Source: Vibrio aquaticus
GTDB taxonomy: Bacteria; Pseudomonadota; Gammaproteobacteria; Enterobacterales; Vibrionaceae
Direction of reading: 5' to 3'
Assembly (NCBI RefSeq): GCF_003970385.1
Contig: NZ_RXZH01000006.1
Location: 124,001 to 188,000, forward strand
DNA length: 64,000 nt
A program made the position numbers and the translations under genes. Every line of letters starts with the position of its first letter. The first letter of the stretch is position 1. Of this stretch, positions 27,583-37,053 are shown piece by piece. The notes under the pieces were generated by a model, which did no database searches, had not been told where the DNA came from, and was given only the letters and a program-made list of their open reading frames with translations.

Positions 27583-29208
27583 ATGAAAGAAAAAAATCAC
27601 GTATGGAAGGCCAGTAGTGGAGCGTTAGCTCTGTTACTGGTTTTGCCGATCTTGGCAATATTCACAACGGCTGTGGGTGAAACAAATGAGCTCTTTTCTC
27701 ATTTGATGTCTACGGTCATGCCTACCTATGCCTTCAATACCGTGGTGCTGGTTGCAGGTACTATGGTGCTCTCTCTTATATTAGGCATTCCTTCTGCTTG
27801 GTTCATGGCGATGTGCCGACTGCCAAGTGAACGGATATTGCAGTGGGCTTTAGTGTTACCACTCGCGATGCCAGGCTATATTGTGGGTTACATTTTTACG
27901 GACTGGTTTGATTTTGCAGGCCCAATTCAAATTCTATTACGTGATCTAACCGGTTGGGGCCCTGGAGAGTATTGGTTCCCCGATATTCGTACTCTGTCAG
28001 GAGCGATCATCGTTCTTTCCTTAGTGCTCTATCCTTACGTTTATCTCTTATGTCGTGCGGCGTTTATGGAACAGAACGTTTCATTACTGCAATCAGCCCG
28101 ACTGTTAAAGTGTTCTCCTTGGGAGAGCTTCCGCCGAATTTCTCTGCCTTTGGTGCGCCCTTCGATTGCTGTTGGCCTCTCTCTGGTTGCCATGGAAACG
28201 ATCGGGGACTTTGGTACGGTGAGTTACTTTGCGGTGAATACTCTCACGACTGCGGTTTACGATACGTGGCTAGGTTATTCCAGCTTAACCGCTGCCGCTA
28301 AAATTTCTGCGATTATGCTGGTTGTAGTGATATTGCTACTAAGTGCTGAGCGATTCAGTCGCCGTAAACAGAAGTTATTTCAAAACCAGTTTAGTAGCCG
28401 AGAAGATTTCCGTTATCAGCTGAAAGGTTGGAAGAAGTGGCTAGCGTTAACTTGGTGTTGGGGCTTGGTGTGTATTGCCTTTATCTTCCCGCTTGGCCAG
28501 CTCATTATTTACGCATACAAATACTTTGCCCAAAGTTGGACGGCCGAGTTTAGAGAGTACGCCTTAAACAGCTTGTACGTTTCCTTTACCGCTGCAGTGA
28601 TTGGTGTCGGCGTTGCGCTTATTGTCAACTTTTGCCAACGTGTAAACCCTGGGCGCAATAGCTTGGCCTTTATGCGTTTATCCTCTATGGGGTATGCAGT
28701 TCCAGGTACCGTGTTAGCGATTGGTGTGATGGTTCCTGTGTTGTTTATGGATCATTTAGTCAATGACATCGCCAAGTACATGGAGTGGGGCAGACCGGGT
28801 CTAATCTTCTCTGGTTCTATGTTTGCCCTTATTTTTGCGATGGTTGTGCGATTCTCAGCTGTTGCCATTGGCAGCATTGAAAGCAGCTTGAGTAAAGTTT
28901 CCCCATCGCTTGATATGGCTTCTCGCACTATGGGTTGTAACGCAAACACCATGCTTTGGCGTGTGCACTTTCCTCTCGTTCGCCGTGGTGCCTTAATTGC
29001 GGGTCTGTTGGTCTTTATTGAGTCAATGAAAGAGCTGAACGCGGCGCTGCTATTGCGCCCGTTTAACTTTGAAACCTTAGCAACGTATGTCTATAACTTT
29101 GCCTCTGACGAGCATTTAGAACTGGCCGCTATGCCAGCGGTATTATTGGTTCTTGTCGGCTTAGTCCCATTAGTTATCGTTAACCGTTCACTGGAGCATT
29201 CCCACTAA
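27583..29208 (+). CDS. fbpB: Ferric iron ABC transporter, permease (fused two-domain)
   Basis: This 541-residue inner-membrane permease has about 12 hydrophobic segments in two homologous halves, the usual FbpB/SfuB layout in which both transmembrane domains are in one chain. Each half has an EAA-like loop (for instance CSPWESFRRISLPLVRPSI and CNANTMLWRVHFPLVRRGA). It moves Fe3+ delivered by FbpA. Its ribosome site is weak. The last base of its stop overlaps the fbpC start. Confidence 0.92.
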   Translation: MKEKNHVWKASSGALALLLVLPILAIFTTAVGETNELFSHLMSTVMPTYAFNTVVLVAGTMVLSLILGIPSAWFMAMCRLPSERILQWALVLPLAMPGYIVGYIFTDWFDFAGPIQILLRDLTGWGPGEYWFPDIRTLSGAIIVLSLVLYPYVYLLCRAAFMEQNVSLLQSARLLKCSPWESFRRISLPLVRPSIAVGLSLVAMETIGDFGTVSYFAVNTLTTAVYDTWLGYSSLTAAAKISAIMLVVVILLLSAERFSRRKQKLFQNQFSSREDFRYQLKGWKKWLALTWCWGLVCIAFIFPLGQLIIYAYKYFAQSWTAEFREYALNSLYVSFTAAVIGVGVALIVNFCQRVNPGRNSLAFMRLSSMGYAVPGTVLAIGVMVPVLFMDHLVNDIAKYMEWGRPGLIFSGSMFALIFAMVVRFSAVAIGSIESSLSKVSPSLDMASRTMGCNANTMLWRVHFPLVRRGALIAGLLVFIESMKELNAALLLRPFNFETLATYVYNFASDEHLELAAMPAVLLVLVGLVPLVIVNRSLEHSH

Positions 29209-30239
29209 TGAGTTGCGCATTATCGATTAAAAACCTGACTTGTAAATACGATGAACAAACGACCGTTCTAGAGTCATTATCGCTTGAAGTTGATCAAGGT
29301 GAAATTGTCTGTCTTTTAGGTGCGAGTGGCTGTGGTAAGACAACATTATTGAAAGCGATAGCTGGTCTATTACCGCTAAGTTCAGGCACGATGAGCCTTA
29401 ACTGCATGTTGATCGATGATGGGGCAAATTGGTTACCGCCAGAGCAGCGTAACATCGGAATGATCTTTCAGGATTATGCACTATTCCCTCATTTGACGGT
29501 TGCAGAGAACGTCGCTTTTGGCCTGCGTGATTTATCTGATTCAGACAAGAAGGCGAAAGTCGCCGAGATGCTCGAGCTTGTTCACCTATCGGGTTACGAG
29601 CAGCGTTATCCTCATCAACTTTCAGGCGGCCAGCAGCAACGTGTTGCGATTGCTCGATCATTAGCTTATAAGCCGGACTTATTGCTACTTGATGAGCCGT
29701 TCTCAAATATTGATACTCAAGTGCGCCACGAGCTGATTGGCGAGATTCGTAAGATCTTTAAGAAGCAAGGGGTGACGGCAATTTTCGTGACTCACAGCCG
29801 TGAAGAAGCATTTGCGTTCGCTGATAAGATGGCGGTGATGAATCATGGTGTTATTGAGCAATATGGCACGGCAAGTGAACTCTATTATCAACCATCCAGC
29901 AAGTTCGTGGCTGATTTCCTTGGTGGAGGCAGTTACATCACTGCGACTCGCTCATCAGAATCTGAGTTTGCAACGGAGCTTGGTTTAGTCGAAGCGACCG
30001 CTCAGCAGCACATTCAGATTGGTGAGCAATGTGAGTTACTACTGCGTCCACAGCATGTTCAGATTGCGGCGGCGGAAGAGAGTGCGGTGACGGTGCTTGA
30101 GCAACAGTTCATGGGTGATCACTGCCGTTACGTGATAGAAGCAAGTGGCAGTAAGCTATTAGCCAGCTCCTCTGAGCCTCTCTCGATTGGCCAGCAAGTG
30201 TCAGTCAAGGTTGAGACCCAAGGTGTACTCGCCTTCTAA
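29208..30239 (+). CDS. fbpC: Ferric iron ABC transporter, ATP-binding protein
   Basis: This 343-residue ATPase has Walker A GASGCGKTT, signature LSGGQQQR, Walker B LLLLDEPF and the switch His in VTHSREEA. A C-terminal TOBE-like regulatory domain (about residues 240-343) follows. It partners FbpB, with which it overlaps by one base (TAATG), so the two are translationally coupled. Confidence 0.93.
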   Translation: MSCALSIKNLTCKYDEQTTVLESLSLEVDQGEIVCLLGASGCGKTTLLKAIAGLLPLSSGTMSLNCMLIDDGANWLPPEQRNIGMIFQDYALFPHLTVAENVAFGLRDLSDSDKKAKVAEMLELVHLSGYEQRYPHQLSGGQQQRVAIARSLAYKPDLLLLDEPFSNIDTQVRHELIGEIRKIFKKQGVTAIFVTHSREEAFAFADKMAVMNHGVIEQYGTASELYYQPSSKFVADFLGGGSYITATRSSESEFATELGLVEATAQQHIQIGEQCELLLRPQHVQIAAAEESAVTVLEQQFMGDHCRYVIEASGSKLLASSSEPLSIGQQVSVKVETQGVLAF

Positions 30240-30243
30240 TCGA

Positions 30244-30278
30244 ACAAAAAGCCCGACAGAGATGTCGGGCTTTGTTTT
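30244..30278. terminator. Bidirectional terminator between fbpC and the phosphohexomutase gene
   Basis: The 11-bp stem AAAGCCCGACA/TGTCGGGCTTT with loop GAGA has A and T runs on either side and lies between convergent genes. Confidence 0.85.
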
Positions 30279-30294
30279 ATGTGATAGAACGTGG

Positions 30295-31707
30295 TTAAAG
30301 CTGCAGAAAATCTTTGACTTGCTGAACCACGGTTTCTGCGGTTTCTTTGTCTGCCATTTCCGCAAAGATACGTAACAGTGGCTCCGTGCCTGAGAAGCGA
30401 GCAATCACCCAACCGCCATTCTTGAAGTAGACTTTCGCTCCATCTTCATAGCTGACTTTATCGATGTCATACGCAAATTCGGGTAGCTGTTTTTCAACGT
30501 AGATACGATTGTATAACACTTCCTTTTGCGCAGGTTTGAAGGTGCAATCGCCCTCTGCCGTGTAAGCGTATCCGTACTTTCCGTAGATTTCATCAAGCAG
30601 TTCAGACAGTTTTTTACCTGTTACAGACAACATCTCGATTAATAGGCTTGAGGCAAATACGCCATCTTTACCTTTGATGTGACCACGAATGGTTAAACCA
30701 CCCGAACTCTCACCACCAATCAGTGAATCATCGGCTTCCATTTGCGAGCTGATGTGCTTAAAGCCAACCGGCACCTCGAAAGATTTCTCGCCATGATCTT
30801 CAGCGATCTTGTCGAGAATATGTGTAGTGGCAATATTACGTACCACAGAACCTTGCCAGCCTTTGTACTCAAGTAGGTAGTAGTAAAGTAGCATTAGCAC
30901 TTCATTAGGGTGAATGAAGTTACCTTTTTCATCGATGATCCCTAGACGGTCAGCGTCGCCATCAGTACCAATACCAATGTCGTAGCCTTCTGCTGCCACA
31001 AGATGCTTCAGGCGATATAATGTTGCGGCACTTGGTGATGGCATCAAACCACCAAAGTCAGGGTTCTTACCATCATTGATCACGTCAACATCACAGCGTC
31101 CATTGATCAACACGGTTTGTAGCGCATTTTTTGCCACACCAAACATTGGGTCGATAAGCACACGAAGGTTAGCTTTTTTAATCGACTCGATATCAATGAA
31201 GTCAATGATCGAATCAACAAACTCGTTCATTGGGTTAATGACATCGACTAACTTATCTTCAACTGCTTGATCAAAGTCTACGGCTTGCACTTTCTCAAGT
31301 GTGAGTTGGGCGATTTGGGTTTCAATTTTTTCAGTGATGATCTCATCTGCGTCACGGCCACCCTCAATAAACACCTTGATGCCATTGTAGTCGGCAGGGT
31401 TGTGCGAAGCGGTGATACAGGCTGAGTAGGCGCAGCCCATCTCTTTGGCTTTGAACATTACGATAGGGGTTGGGACAAACTTATCAATAAAGCTGACTTT
31501 GATGGCATTTGCCGCGAGAACTTCTGTAAACCAACGGCCCGCTTTATCGGATAAAAAACGACGGTCGTAGCCGACAACGAAGCCTTTATCTGCCACGTTT
31601 TCGTTGCTAATAATGTTGGCCAGTGCTTGGGCGACGAGTTGGACATTGTCTTTAGTGAACTCTTCGCCGATGAATGCGCGCCAGCCGCCTGTTCCGAACT
31701 TAATCAT
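30295..31707 (-). CDS. Phosphohexomutase (phosphoglucomutase/phosphomannomutase family), last gene of the chitin operon
   Basis: This 470-residue alpha-D-phosphohexomutase has the phosphoserine loop TASHNPADYNG, metal-binding GTDGDADR, sugar-binding GGESSGG and a C-terminal phosphate-binding loop RFSGTEPLLR. The family moves phosphate between C1 and C6. Chitobiose phosphorylase encoded just upstream releases GlcNAc-1-P, so I infer that this enzyme makes GlcNAc-6-P for the NagA/NagB route. It is not GlmM by sequence context. A hairpin with a T run separates it from chbP. Confidence 0.85.
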   Translation of the reverse strand: MIKFGTGGWRAFIGEEFTKDNVQLVAQALANIISNENVADKGFVVGYDRRFLSDKAGRWFTEVLAANAIKVSFIDKFVPTPIVMFKAKEMGCAYSACITASHNPADYNGIKVFIEGGRDADEIITEKIETQIAQLTLEKVQAVDFDQAVEDKLVDVINPMNEFVDSIIDFIDIESIKKANLRVLIDPMFGVAKNALQTVLINGRCDVDVINDGKNPDFGGLMPSPSAATLYRLKHLVAAEGYDIGIGTDGDADRLGIIDEKGNFIHPNEVLMLLYYYLLEYKGWQGSVVRNIATTHILDKIAEDHGEKSFEVPVGFKHISSQMEADDSLIGGESSGGLTIRGHIKGKDGVFASSLLIEMLSVTGKKLSELLDEIYGKYGYAYTAEGDCTFKPAQKEVLYNRIYVEKQLPEFAYDIDKVSYEDGAKVYFKNGGWVIARFSGTEPLLRIFAEMADKETAETVVQQVKDFLQL

Positions 31708-31719
31708 GGTTTAATCCTT

Positions 31720-31755
31720 TAATTAAACAAAGAGCCTCCGTGAAGAGGCTCTGCT
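31720..31755 (-). terminator. Intercistronic terminator/attenuator between chbP and the mutase gene
   Basis: The 8-bp stem AGAGCCTC/GAGGCTCT is followed on the minus strand by TTTGTTT. It would reduce transcription of the last operon gene. Confidence 0.6.
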
Positions 31756-31760
31756 GACCA

Positions 31761-34169
31761 TTAACCGAGTACAACAACTACGTCGTTGACGCTGCCATCA
31801 GCTTGAACTGGAACTGCGTTACCAGTGATTAGCTCACCGTTAACAGTGATTGATTTAACGCCTTTGCTCACTGAGCTTGGGTTTTCAACTTTGATGTTGT
31901 AAGTCGCGCCTAGCCATTGACGAGTTACTTCGAAACTAGGCCAATCCGTTGGGATACATGGATCAATCGTTAGACCATCAAAACCTGTACGTACACCAAG
32001 GATAAAGTTCGTTACCGCAAAGTATGCCCAGCCAGATGTTCCCGTTAGCCAAGGGTGATTTGCACGGCCGTGATCTTGGTGATCGCGCCCCATGATGAAC
32101 TGAACGTATGAGTATGGTTCTGCAATACGTTTTTCGATGATGTCATTTTGATTATATGGGTTAAGTGCATCGTAGAACTTCATTGCACGATCACCACGGC
32201 CAAGCTTCGCTTCCGCTACCCATGCCCACGGATTAGGGTGTGAGAAGATAGCGCCGTTCTCTTTCACGCCTTGATATACGCGAGTCACGAAACCGATATC
32301 ATCGTTTGGCGTTGCGAATGATGGAGAGTTTAGGTGCAGGCCGTATTCAGAGAATAGGTTCTCATCTACTGCATCCATCGCTTTCTCGCCACGCTCTTGA
32401 GAAACCGCACCAGAAAGAACGGCTAGAGTGTTTGACTCTAGGTGTACTCGACCTTCAGCTTGCTGCGCCGTACCGATTTTATCGCCATCTTTAGTTAGAC
32501 CACGGATGTACCAGCCACCTTCATCATCCCAAAGGTGACTTTCACACGCTTCACGAACGTTCGCTGCCATTTCAGTGTACTTAGCGACATCTTGGTCTTT
32601 ACCAAGGAACTTAGCGAGGTCGATAAATTCTTGTAGAGCCCAGAAATGGAGGAATGAAACCATTGATGATTCACCACCACCTAGATTTAGACAGTCGTTC
32701 CAGTCTGCGCGAAGGCCTTTACAGATACCTGTTTGGCCTACGTACTCAGCTGAGAAATCTAGCGCTGCTTTCATATGTTCATAAACAGAGGCATCACCAC
32801 CGTCTGCGTATGGAATGACTTCATCAAAGAAGCTGTGCTCGCCTGTTTCCATAACGTACTTACAGATAGTCGGTACTAGCCATAGGTGGTCATCAGAACA
32901 GGTGTCTTCAATGCCGTGGATCTTGTCATCGTCTGATGGTGTAGGAACAACGGTTGGAGATTTTGATGGCTCGACATCCGCTTTCTCTGGATCGAACCAA
33001 TCTGGATCAAATAGGTGAAGACCGTAACCCGCTTTCACCTGACCACGGAGTAGGTCAACGATACGCTTACGAGTCATTGCTGGGTTCGCATGAGGTACTG
33101 AGATGGCATCTTGCGCCGTATCACGATAGCCAAGACCAGTACGACCGCCTACTTCGATGAACGATGCAAAACGAGACCAAACGACACAGGTTTCTGCTTG
33201 GTAAAGTGTCCAAGCGTTGATCATTGTGTCTAGACCTTCATTTGGAGACTTCACTTGGAATTTTTCACAGCGCTCGTTCCAGTGTTCTTTGATACCAGCA
33301 AAAGCTGCGTCTACATTAGCAAGATCTTGGTACTTCTCACGCAGGCGTTCACCATTGCCTTTACCGATACCTAGAATGTAAGCAAAGCGAACTTCTTCAC
33401 CTGGCTGGATAGTGAATTGCTTGTGTAGTGAACCACAATGGTTATAACAAGTTTGCGCAGTGTTTGAACACTTACCTTGCTCTACAGCGATTGGGTTCGC
33501 TTCATCACGGTATAGGCCTAAGAAGCTGTCGCGCTGACCGTCATAAGAATCTGGGCTGAATGTCGAGGCAAGGTAGTAGAAGCCTTCGAAGTCGTTGGTG
33601 TTGTAGTAAAGATCGTATTCGATCACACCTTCACGGTACTCAGTGCCTGCTGAGTAAAGAGACATCTGATGGTTTTGGTTATCTGATTGAATGTGGCTGA
33701 ATGAGAACTCCACAAACGAGAATGCACTAATAGTACGTGGTTTGTCGGACGTATTCTTAATCACAACATCCCACACTTCTGCGTCTTCGCCTTTTGGCAC
33801 GAATAGCGTCTTGGTTGCTGTGATACCGCTGTATTCACATTTGAACTTCGAGTAAGAAAGACCATGACGAACTTCGTAGTTCGCTTCATCTAGGCTTTTT
33901 GCCACTGGCTGCCATGAGATTGACCAGTAGTCACCCGTTTCATCATCACGCAGGTAGACGTAATGTCCAGGGCGGTCGAATGTCGCATTCGGACGGAATT
34001 TAGTAACACGGTTATATTCTGGCGAATTATAGAAAGAGTAGCCCCCAGCATTGTGAGAGATAACAGTACAGAATTTCTCTGTGCCTAAGTAGTTAGTCCA
34101 TGGCGCAGGTACGTCTGGGCGAGTGATGACGTATTCGCGATTGTCGTTATCGAAATAGCCGTATTTCAT
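31761..34169 (-). CDS. chbP: N,N'-diacetylchitobiose phosphorylase (GH94)
   Basis: This 802-residue enzyme splits (GlcNAc)2 with phosphate into GlcNAc-1-P and GlcNAc, saving ATP. It begins MKYGYFDNDNREYVITRPD, as in the Vibrio proteolyticus enzyme (about 801 residues), and has the GH94 catalytic acid in RADWNDCLN. I calculate that the second Asp is residue 492, the number reported for the V. proteolyticus catalytic Asp. Cytoplasmic, since no signal peptide is seen. A perfect hairpin lies upstream between it and the hexosaminidase gene. Confidence 0.95.
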   Translation of the reverse strand: MKYGYFDNDNREYVITRPDVPAPWTNYLGTEKFCTVISHNAGGYSFYNSPEYNRVTKFRPNATFDRPGHYVYLRDDETGDYWSISWQPVAKSLDEANYEVRHGLSYSKFKCEYSGITATKTLFVPKGEDAEVWDVVIKNTSDKPRTISAFSFVEFSFSHIQSDNQNHQMSLYSAGTEYREGVIEYDLYYNTNDFEGFYYLASTFSPDSYDGQRDSFLGLYRDEANPIAVEQGKCSNTAQTCYNHCGSLHKQFTIQPGEEVRFAYILGIGKGNGERLREKYQDLANVDAAFAGIKEHWNERCEKFQVKSPNEGLDTMINAWTLYQAETCVVWSRFASFIEVGGRTGLGYRDTAQDAISVPHANPAMTRKRIVDLLRGQVKAGYGLHLFDPDWFDPEKADVEPSKSPTVVPTPSDDDKIHGIEDTCSDDHLWLVPTICKYVMETGEHSFFDEVIPYADGGDASVYEHMKAALDFSAEYVGQTGICKGLRADWNDCLNLGGGESSMVSFLHFWALQEFIDLAKFLGKDQDVAKYTEMAANVREACESHLWDDEGGWYIRGLTKDGDKIGTAQQAEGRVHLESNTLAVLSGAVSQERGEKAMDAVDENLFSEYGLHLNSPSFATPNDDIGFVTRVYQGVKENGAIFSHPNPWAWVAEAKLGRGDRAMKFYDALNPYNQNDIIEKRIAEPYSYVQFIMGRDHQDHGRANHPWLTGTSGWAYFAVTNFILGVRTGFDGLTIDPCIPTDWPSFEVTRQWLGATYNIKVENPSSVSKGVKSITVNGELITGNAVPVQADGSVNDVVVVLG

Positions 34170-34188
34170 GTTAATTTCCTTTTTACCA

Positions 34189-34249
34189 AGCTACCAGCGG
34201 GGTAGCCAAAACTTTAAGCTAGTGAAAACTGCGAATGACCATCATTCGC
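34189..34249 (-). other. Two intercistronic hairpins between the GH20 gene and chbP
   Basis: GCTACC/GGTAGC (34190-34206) and the perfect 8-bp GCGAATGA/TCATTCGC with a three-base loop (34231-34249) lie in an 87-base gap. Neither has a T run, so they are probably mRNA processing or stability elements. Confidence 0.5.
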
Positions 34250-34256
34250 GCTGTTG

Positions 34257-36167
34257 TTATTTCCACGGTTGTCGATATTCAATCTGCTGTCTGTCGAGTA
34301 GATCTAAATGACTTTTTAACCGTGAGAGGTAGTCTTCCCAATCTCGTTCAGATTTCTCTGTCCAACAGGCTTCTGCCATGGCGGTTAATCTTGGGAAAAC
34401 CATGTAATCCATGCGAGATTGGTGCGTGATAATCTCACTCCATAAGGCACACTGAATGCCTAAAATTCGTTTACGAATAGGGTCTGCATCTGGCACTTCG
34501 GCCAAAGGCTCATAACGGTAAGCACTTTCCAGAGGGATAACGGCTGCCCAATCCACGCCCGGCTCTTCTGGGGCGTAATCTTGAGTCATATCGAGATAGG
34601 TTGATTGACCGGGTTGGAGAATCACATCAAACCCTTGCTTCGCACAGTTTAAAGCCGCTTCTTCGCTTAACCAGGAATAGATAATGGTGTCCTTACTGAC
34701 TTTATTACCGTGTTGAGCTTCTTCCCAACCGACCATGCGCTTACCCAAGGAACGCAGTTTCTTTTCTGCATAGCGCAGTAGATGACCTTGCAGTTCTTTC
34801 GTGCTTTGGTAGCCCTCTTTTTTCATCAATGCTTGGCAGGCCGGGCTTTCTAGCCAGACACCATCAGGCACTTCATCGGCGCCAATATGGACCCAATCTG
34901 ATGGGAATAGCTCTGCGACTTCTTCTAAAACTTTGTCTAAGAAGTGGTAGGTGCCAGGCAGTGCAGGAGAAAGAACGTTGTCGTTGTAGTGCTGAATACT
35001 GCGGTATTGAGATTTATCCTCTGGCTCGCAAAGCAGCTCAGGCAAAGATTTGATAGCAGCGCGGCAATGACCGGGAATATCAATTTCAGGAATGACGTTG
35101 ATACCACGGTCTTGAGCGTATGCGATGACTTCTTTGATTTCATCCTGGCTGTAATAGCCACCATAAGTCGCCGCCAGATGACTGTACTGGGGTTCAATCG
35201 CATGGCCTGTACCACGGTAACCGCCAATAGCGGTGAGCTCTGGGAACGCTTTGATCTCAAGTCGCCACCCTTCATCATCGGTTAGGTGCCAATGGAACGT
35301 GTTGAACTTGTAATAAGCGAGTTGATTGATGAGGCGCTTAACCATATCAACCGAATGAAAGTGACGAGCACAATCGAGCATCATGCCTCGATACTTAAAG
35401 CGTGGCTGGTCAACAATCTTCACATAAGGAGCGGTCAGGTTGTTCTCATCGTCTGATTGAATCAGTTGAATGAGACTTGCGGTCGCGTGAACAAAACCTG
35501 ATCGAGAACCAGCTTCAAGACGAATACCGGAAGCGCCGATTGTCAGTTGGTACTCACCTTCATCTAATGTCGGGTTATTGCGGTAAATAATGTCGCTTTG
35601 ACCAATCGTTTGAGCAGTAAAGTCATAGAGGTGGTGGAGCTCTAACTGCAGCCAAGTCGCTGCTTTTTCAGCAAGAGAGGCTTGTAACGTGATTTGACTG
35701 GAAGCCGTCAGTTTGAAGTGCCCTTCAAATTGTTCAATGCGATTCGGTTTTGGAATCAATGCGAGTGAGTTAGCTTCTACCTCTGGCAGTTGACTGTGCT
35801 CTCGGTAAGGTGAAGCGAGCACAATTGGAGTCAGCGTCACAGGATGTTGTTCTGCGCCATTATTGCTTATTAGCAACGCGTCTTTTAGCCCATCGGTATA
35901 GAAACGAAGCGGGGCGGTATTGATACTAAATTCGCAGTAATAGTGCTGGTTTGCTGGCAAAGAGTCGATATCTGGAGATAGGGTACAAAAGCTACCAACT
36001 TGCTTGATGTCACCATGAGTAAAGCTGTCAGGTTGAATAAAGCGGTCAACAATGAACTGCAGACGCCAGTCGGTGAGATCTTTATCACTTAGGTTATGCA
36101 GAGTTAAACCAAAACGACAAAACTGTTTTTGCTCAGAAAGTACAGCAAGTTCAACACGGTAGCTCAT
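34257..36167 (-). CDS. Beta-N-acetylhexosaminidase (GH20), cytoplasmic
   Basis: This 636-residue GH20 enzyme removes terminal GlcNAc from chitin oligosaccharides. The catalytic domain carries HWHLTDDEGWRLEIKAFP and the catalytic pair in HIGADEVPDG (Asp431-Glu432 by my count). The first ~230 residues form an N-terminal domain of the kind found in chitinolytic GH20 enzymes. I start at ATG 36167 (MSYRVELAVL), with AAGGA seven bases upstream; 14 further in-frame codons lack such a site. No signal peptide, so it acts on imported sugars. It is 10 bases behind the kinase gene. Confidence 0.92.
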   Translation of the reverse strand: MSYRVELAVLSEQKQFCRFGLTLHNLSDKDLTDWRLQFIVDRFIQPDSFTHGDIKQVGSFCTLSPDIDSLPANQHYYCEFSINTAPLRFYTDGLKDALLISNNGAEQHPVTLTPIVLASPYREHSQLPEVEANSLALIPKPNRIEQFEGHFKLTASSQITLQASLAEKAATWLQLELHHLYDFTAQTIGQSDIIYRNNPTLDEGEYQLTIGASGIRLEAGSRSGFVHATASLIQLIQSDDENNLTAPYVKIVDQPRFKYRGMMLDCARHFHSVDMVKRLINQLAYYKFNTFHWHLTDDEGWRLEIKAFPELTAIGGYRGTGHAIEPQYSHLAATYGGYYSQDEIKEVIAYAQDRGINVIPEIDIPGHCRAAIKSLPELLCEPEDKSQYRSIQHYNDNVLSPALPGTYHFLDKVLEEVAELFPSDWVHIGADEVPDGVWLESPACQALMKKEGYQSTKELQGHLLRYAEKKLRSLGKRMVGWEEAQHGNKVSKDTIIYSWLSEEAALNCAKQGFDVILQPGQSTYLDMTQDYAPEEPGVDWAAVIPLESAYRYEPLAEVPDADPIRKRILGIQCALWSEIITHQSRMDYMVFPRLTAMAEACWTEKSERDWEDYLSRLKSHLDLLDRQQIEYRQPWK

Positions 36168-36177
36168 AGCTTTATCC

Positions 36178-37053
36178 TTAATACAAATTGTGCTCAGGTT
36201 TGCCTGCAAACATCAGAGCGCCTTCAATGGCATCAAATTGTGGTTCGACGATCCACGTTTGTACCGGTGGTGATAGCCAAGCTTTGATGCGTTCGGCAAT
36301 GCTACCCATGAGACAGATTCGTGATGCGCCTTTGCGGTTTAATGCAACTAAGAACATCTCTATATCAGCAGCGGTTTGTTTCAGCATTTTGATCGCTAAT
36401 GCATCTCCTTGAGCGGCATGTTGGAAAATAGCGGGAGAGAACTGACCATAGTCACGAGGCAAGGCTGTTTTAGACCATTCAACTATTCGGTCGATATCGT
36501 TGTTAAAGTGGCTCATCACATGCTCTGAAAGAGGCGTTTTTTCGATGATCTCATCTTGAGCGAGCAGAACTTGTTGAATGAGGTTAAGCCCCATCACTGC
36601 GCCACCACCTTGATCTGAAATCGGGAACTCTCGTCCTCCAACTACATGTTGAGTACCGCTGGCTAAGTAAATGCCACAAGACCCGGTGCCTGCGATCATG
36701 ATTGCGCCATCATCGCCATTGTGAGCGCCTACACACGCACCGTACGCGTCAGTATTAAGCACTAGTGAAGCAAAAGGGTGAGGGAGGGCCATAAACTGTT
36801 GCCATGCAGATTTCTGCTCTGCACCTGCAAGCGCTAAGCCGACATGCATGGTTGAAAAGTCGGCGTCACTTAAGTTGCCTTGTTTTGCGGCTTGCGTAAT
36901 AGCATCTACGATAGAGCTCATCGCGACTTCAATACCGAGTAAGATATTGGCACTTCCACTTTTCGCTTCCCCAACCAATTGACCGTTTTCTGTTCGGATG
37001 CGTGCGCGACACGAAGTACCACCGCCATCAATGCCAACGAAATAGTGAGACAT
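36178..37053 (-). CDS. gspK: Glucosamine kinase (BadF/BadG family)
   Basis: This 291-residue sugar kinase of the ASKHA fold has the phosphate-1 motif GIDGGGTSCRARI at residues 7-19 and phosphate-2 region IAGTGSCGIY, then ISDQGGGAVMG. The position in the operon matches the V. cholerae ATP-dependent glucosamine kinase (GspK). It would phosphorylate GlcN released by the GH9 glucosaminidase encoded just upstream. Its start overlaps that gene's stop by one base. Some activity on GlcNAc cannot be excluded. Confidence 0.87.
   Translation of the reverse strand: MSHYFVGIDGGGTSCRARIRTENGQLVGEAKSGSANILLGIEVAMSSIVDAITQAAKQGNLSDADFSTMHVGLALAGAEQKSAWQQFMALPHPFASLVLNTDAYGACVGAHNGDDGAIMIAGTGSCGIYLASGTQHVVGGREFPISDQGGGAVMGLNLIQQVLLAQDEIIEKTPLSEHVMSHFNNDIDRIVEWSKTALPRDYGQFSPAIFQHAAQGDALAIKMLKQTAADIEMFLVALNRKGASRICLMGSIAERIKAWLSPPVQTWIVEPQFDAIEGALMFAGKPEHNLY

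Noticed and set aside
34937..35285. Two 113-codon ORFs overlapping the GH20 gene on both strands
   Set aside because: Both are out-of-frame shadows of the hexosaminidase coding sequence with low-complexity composition.
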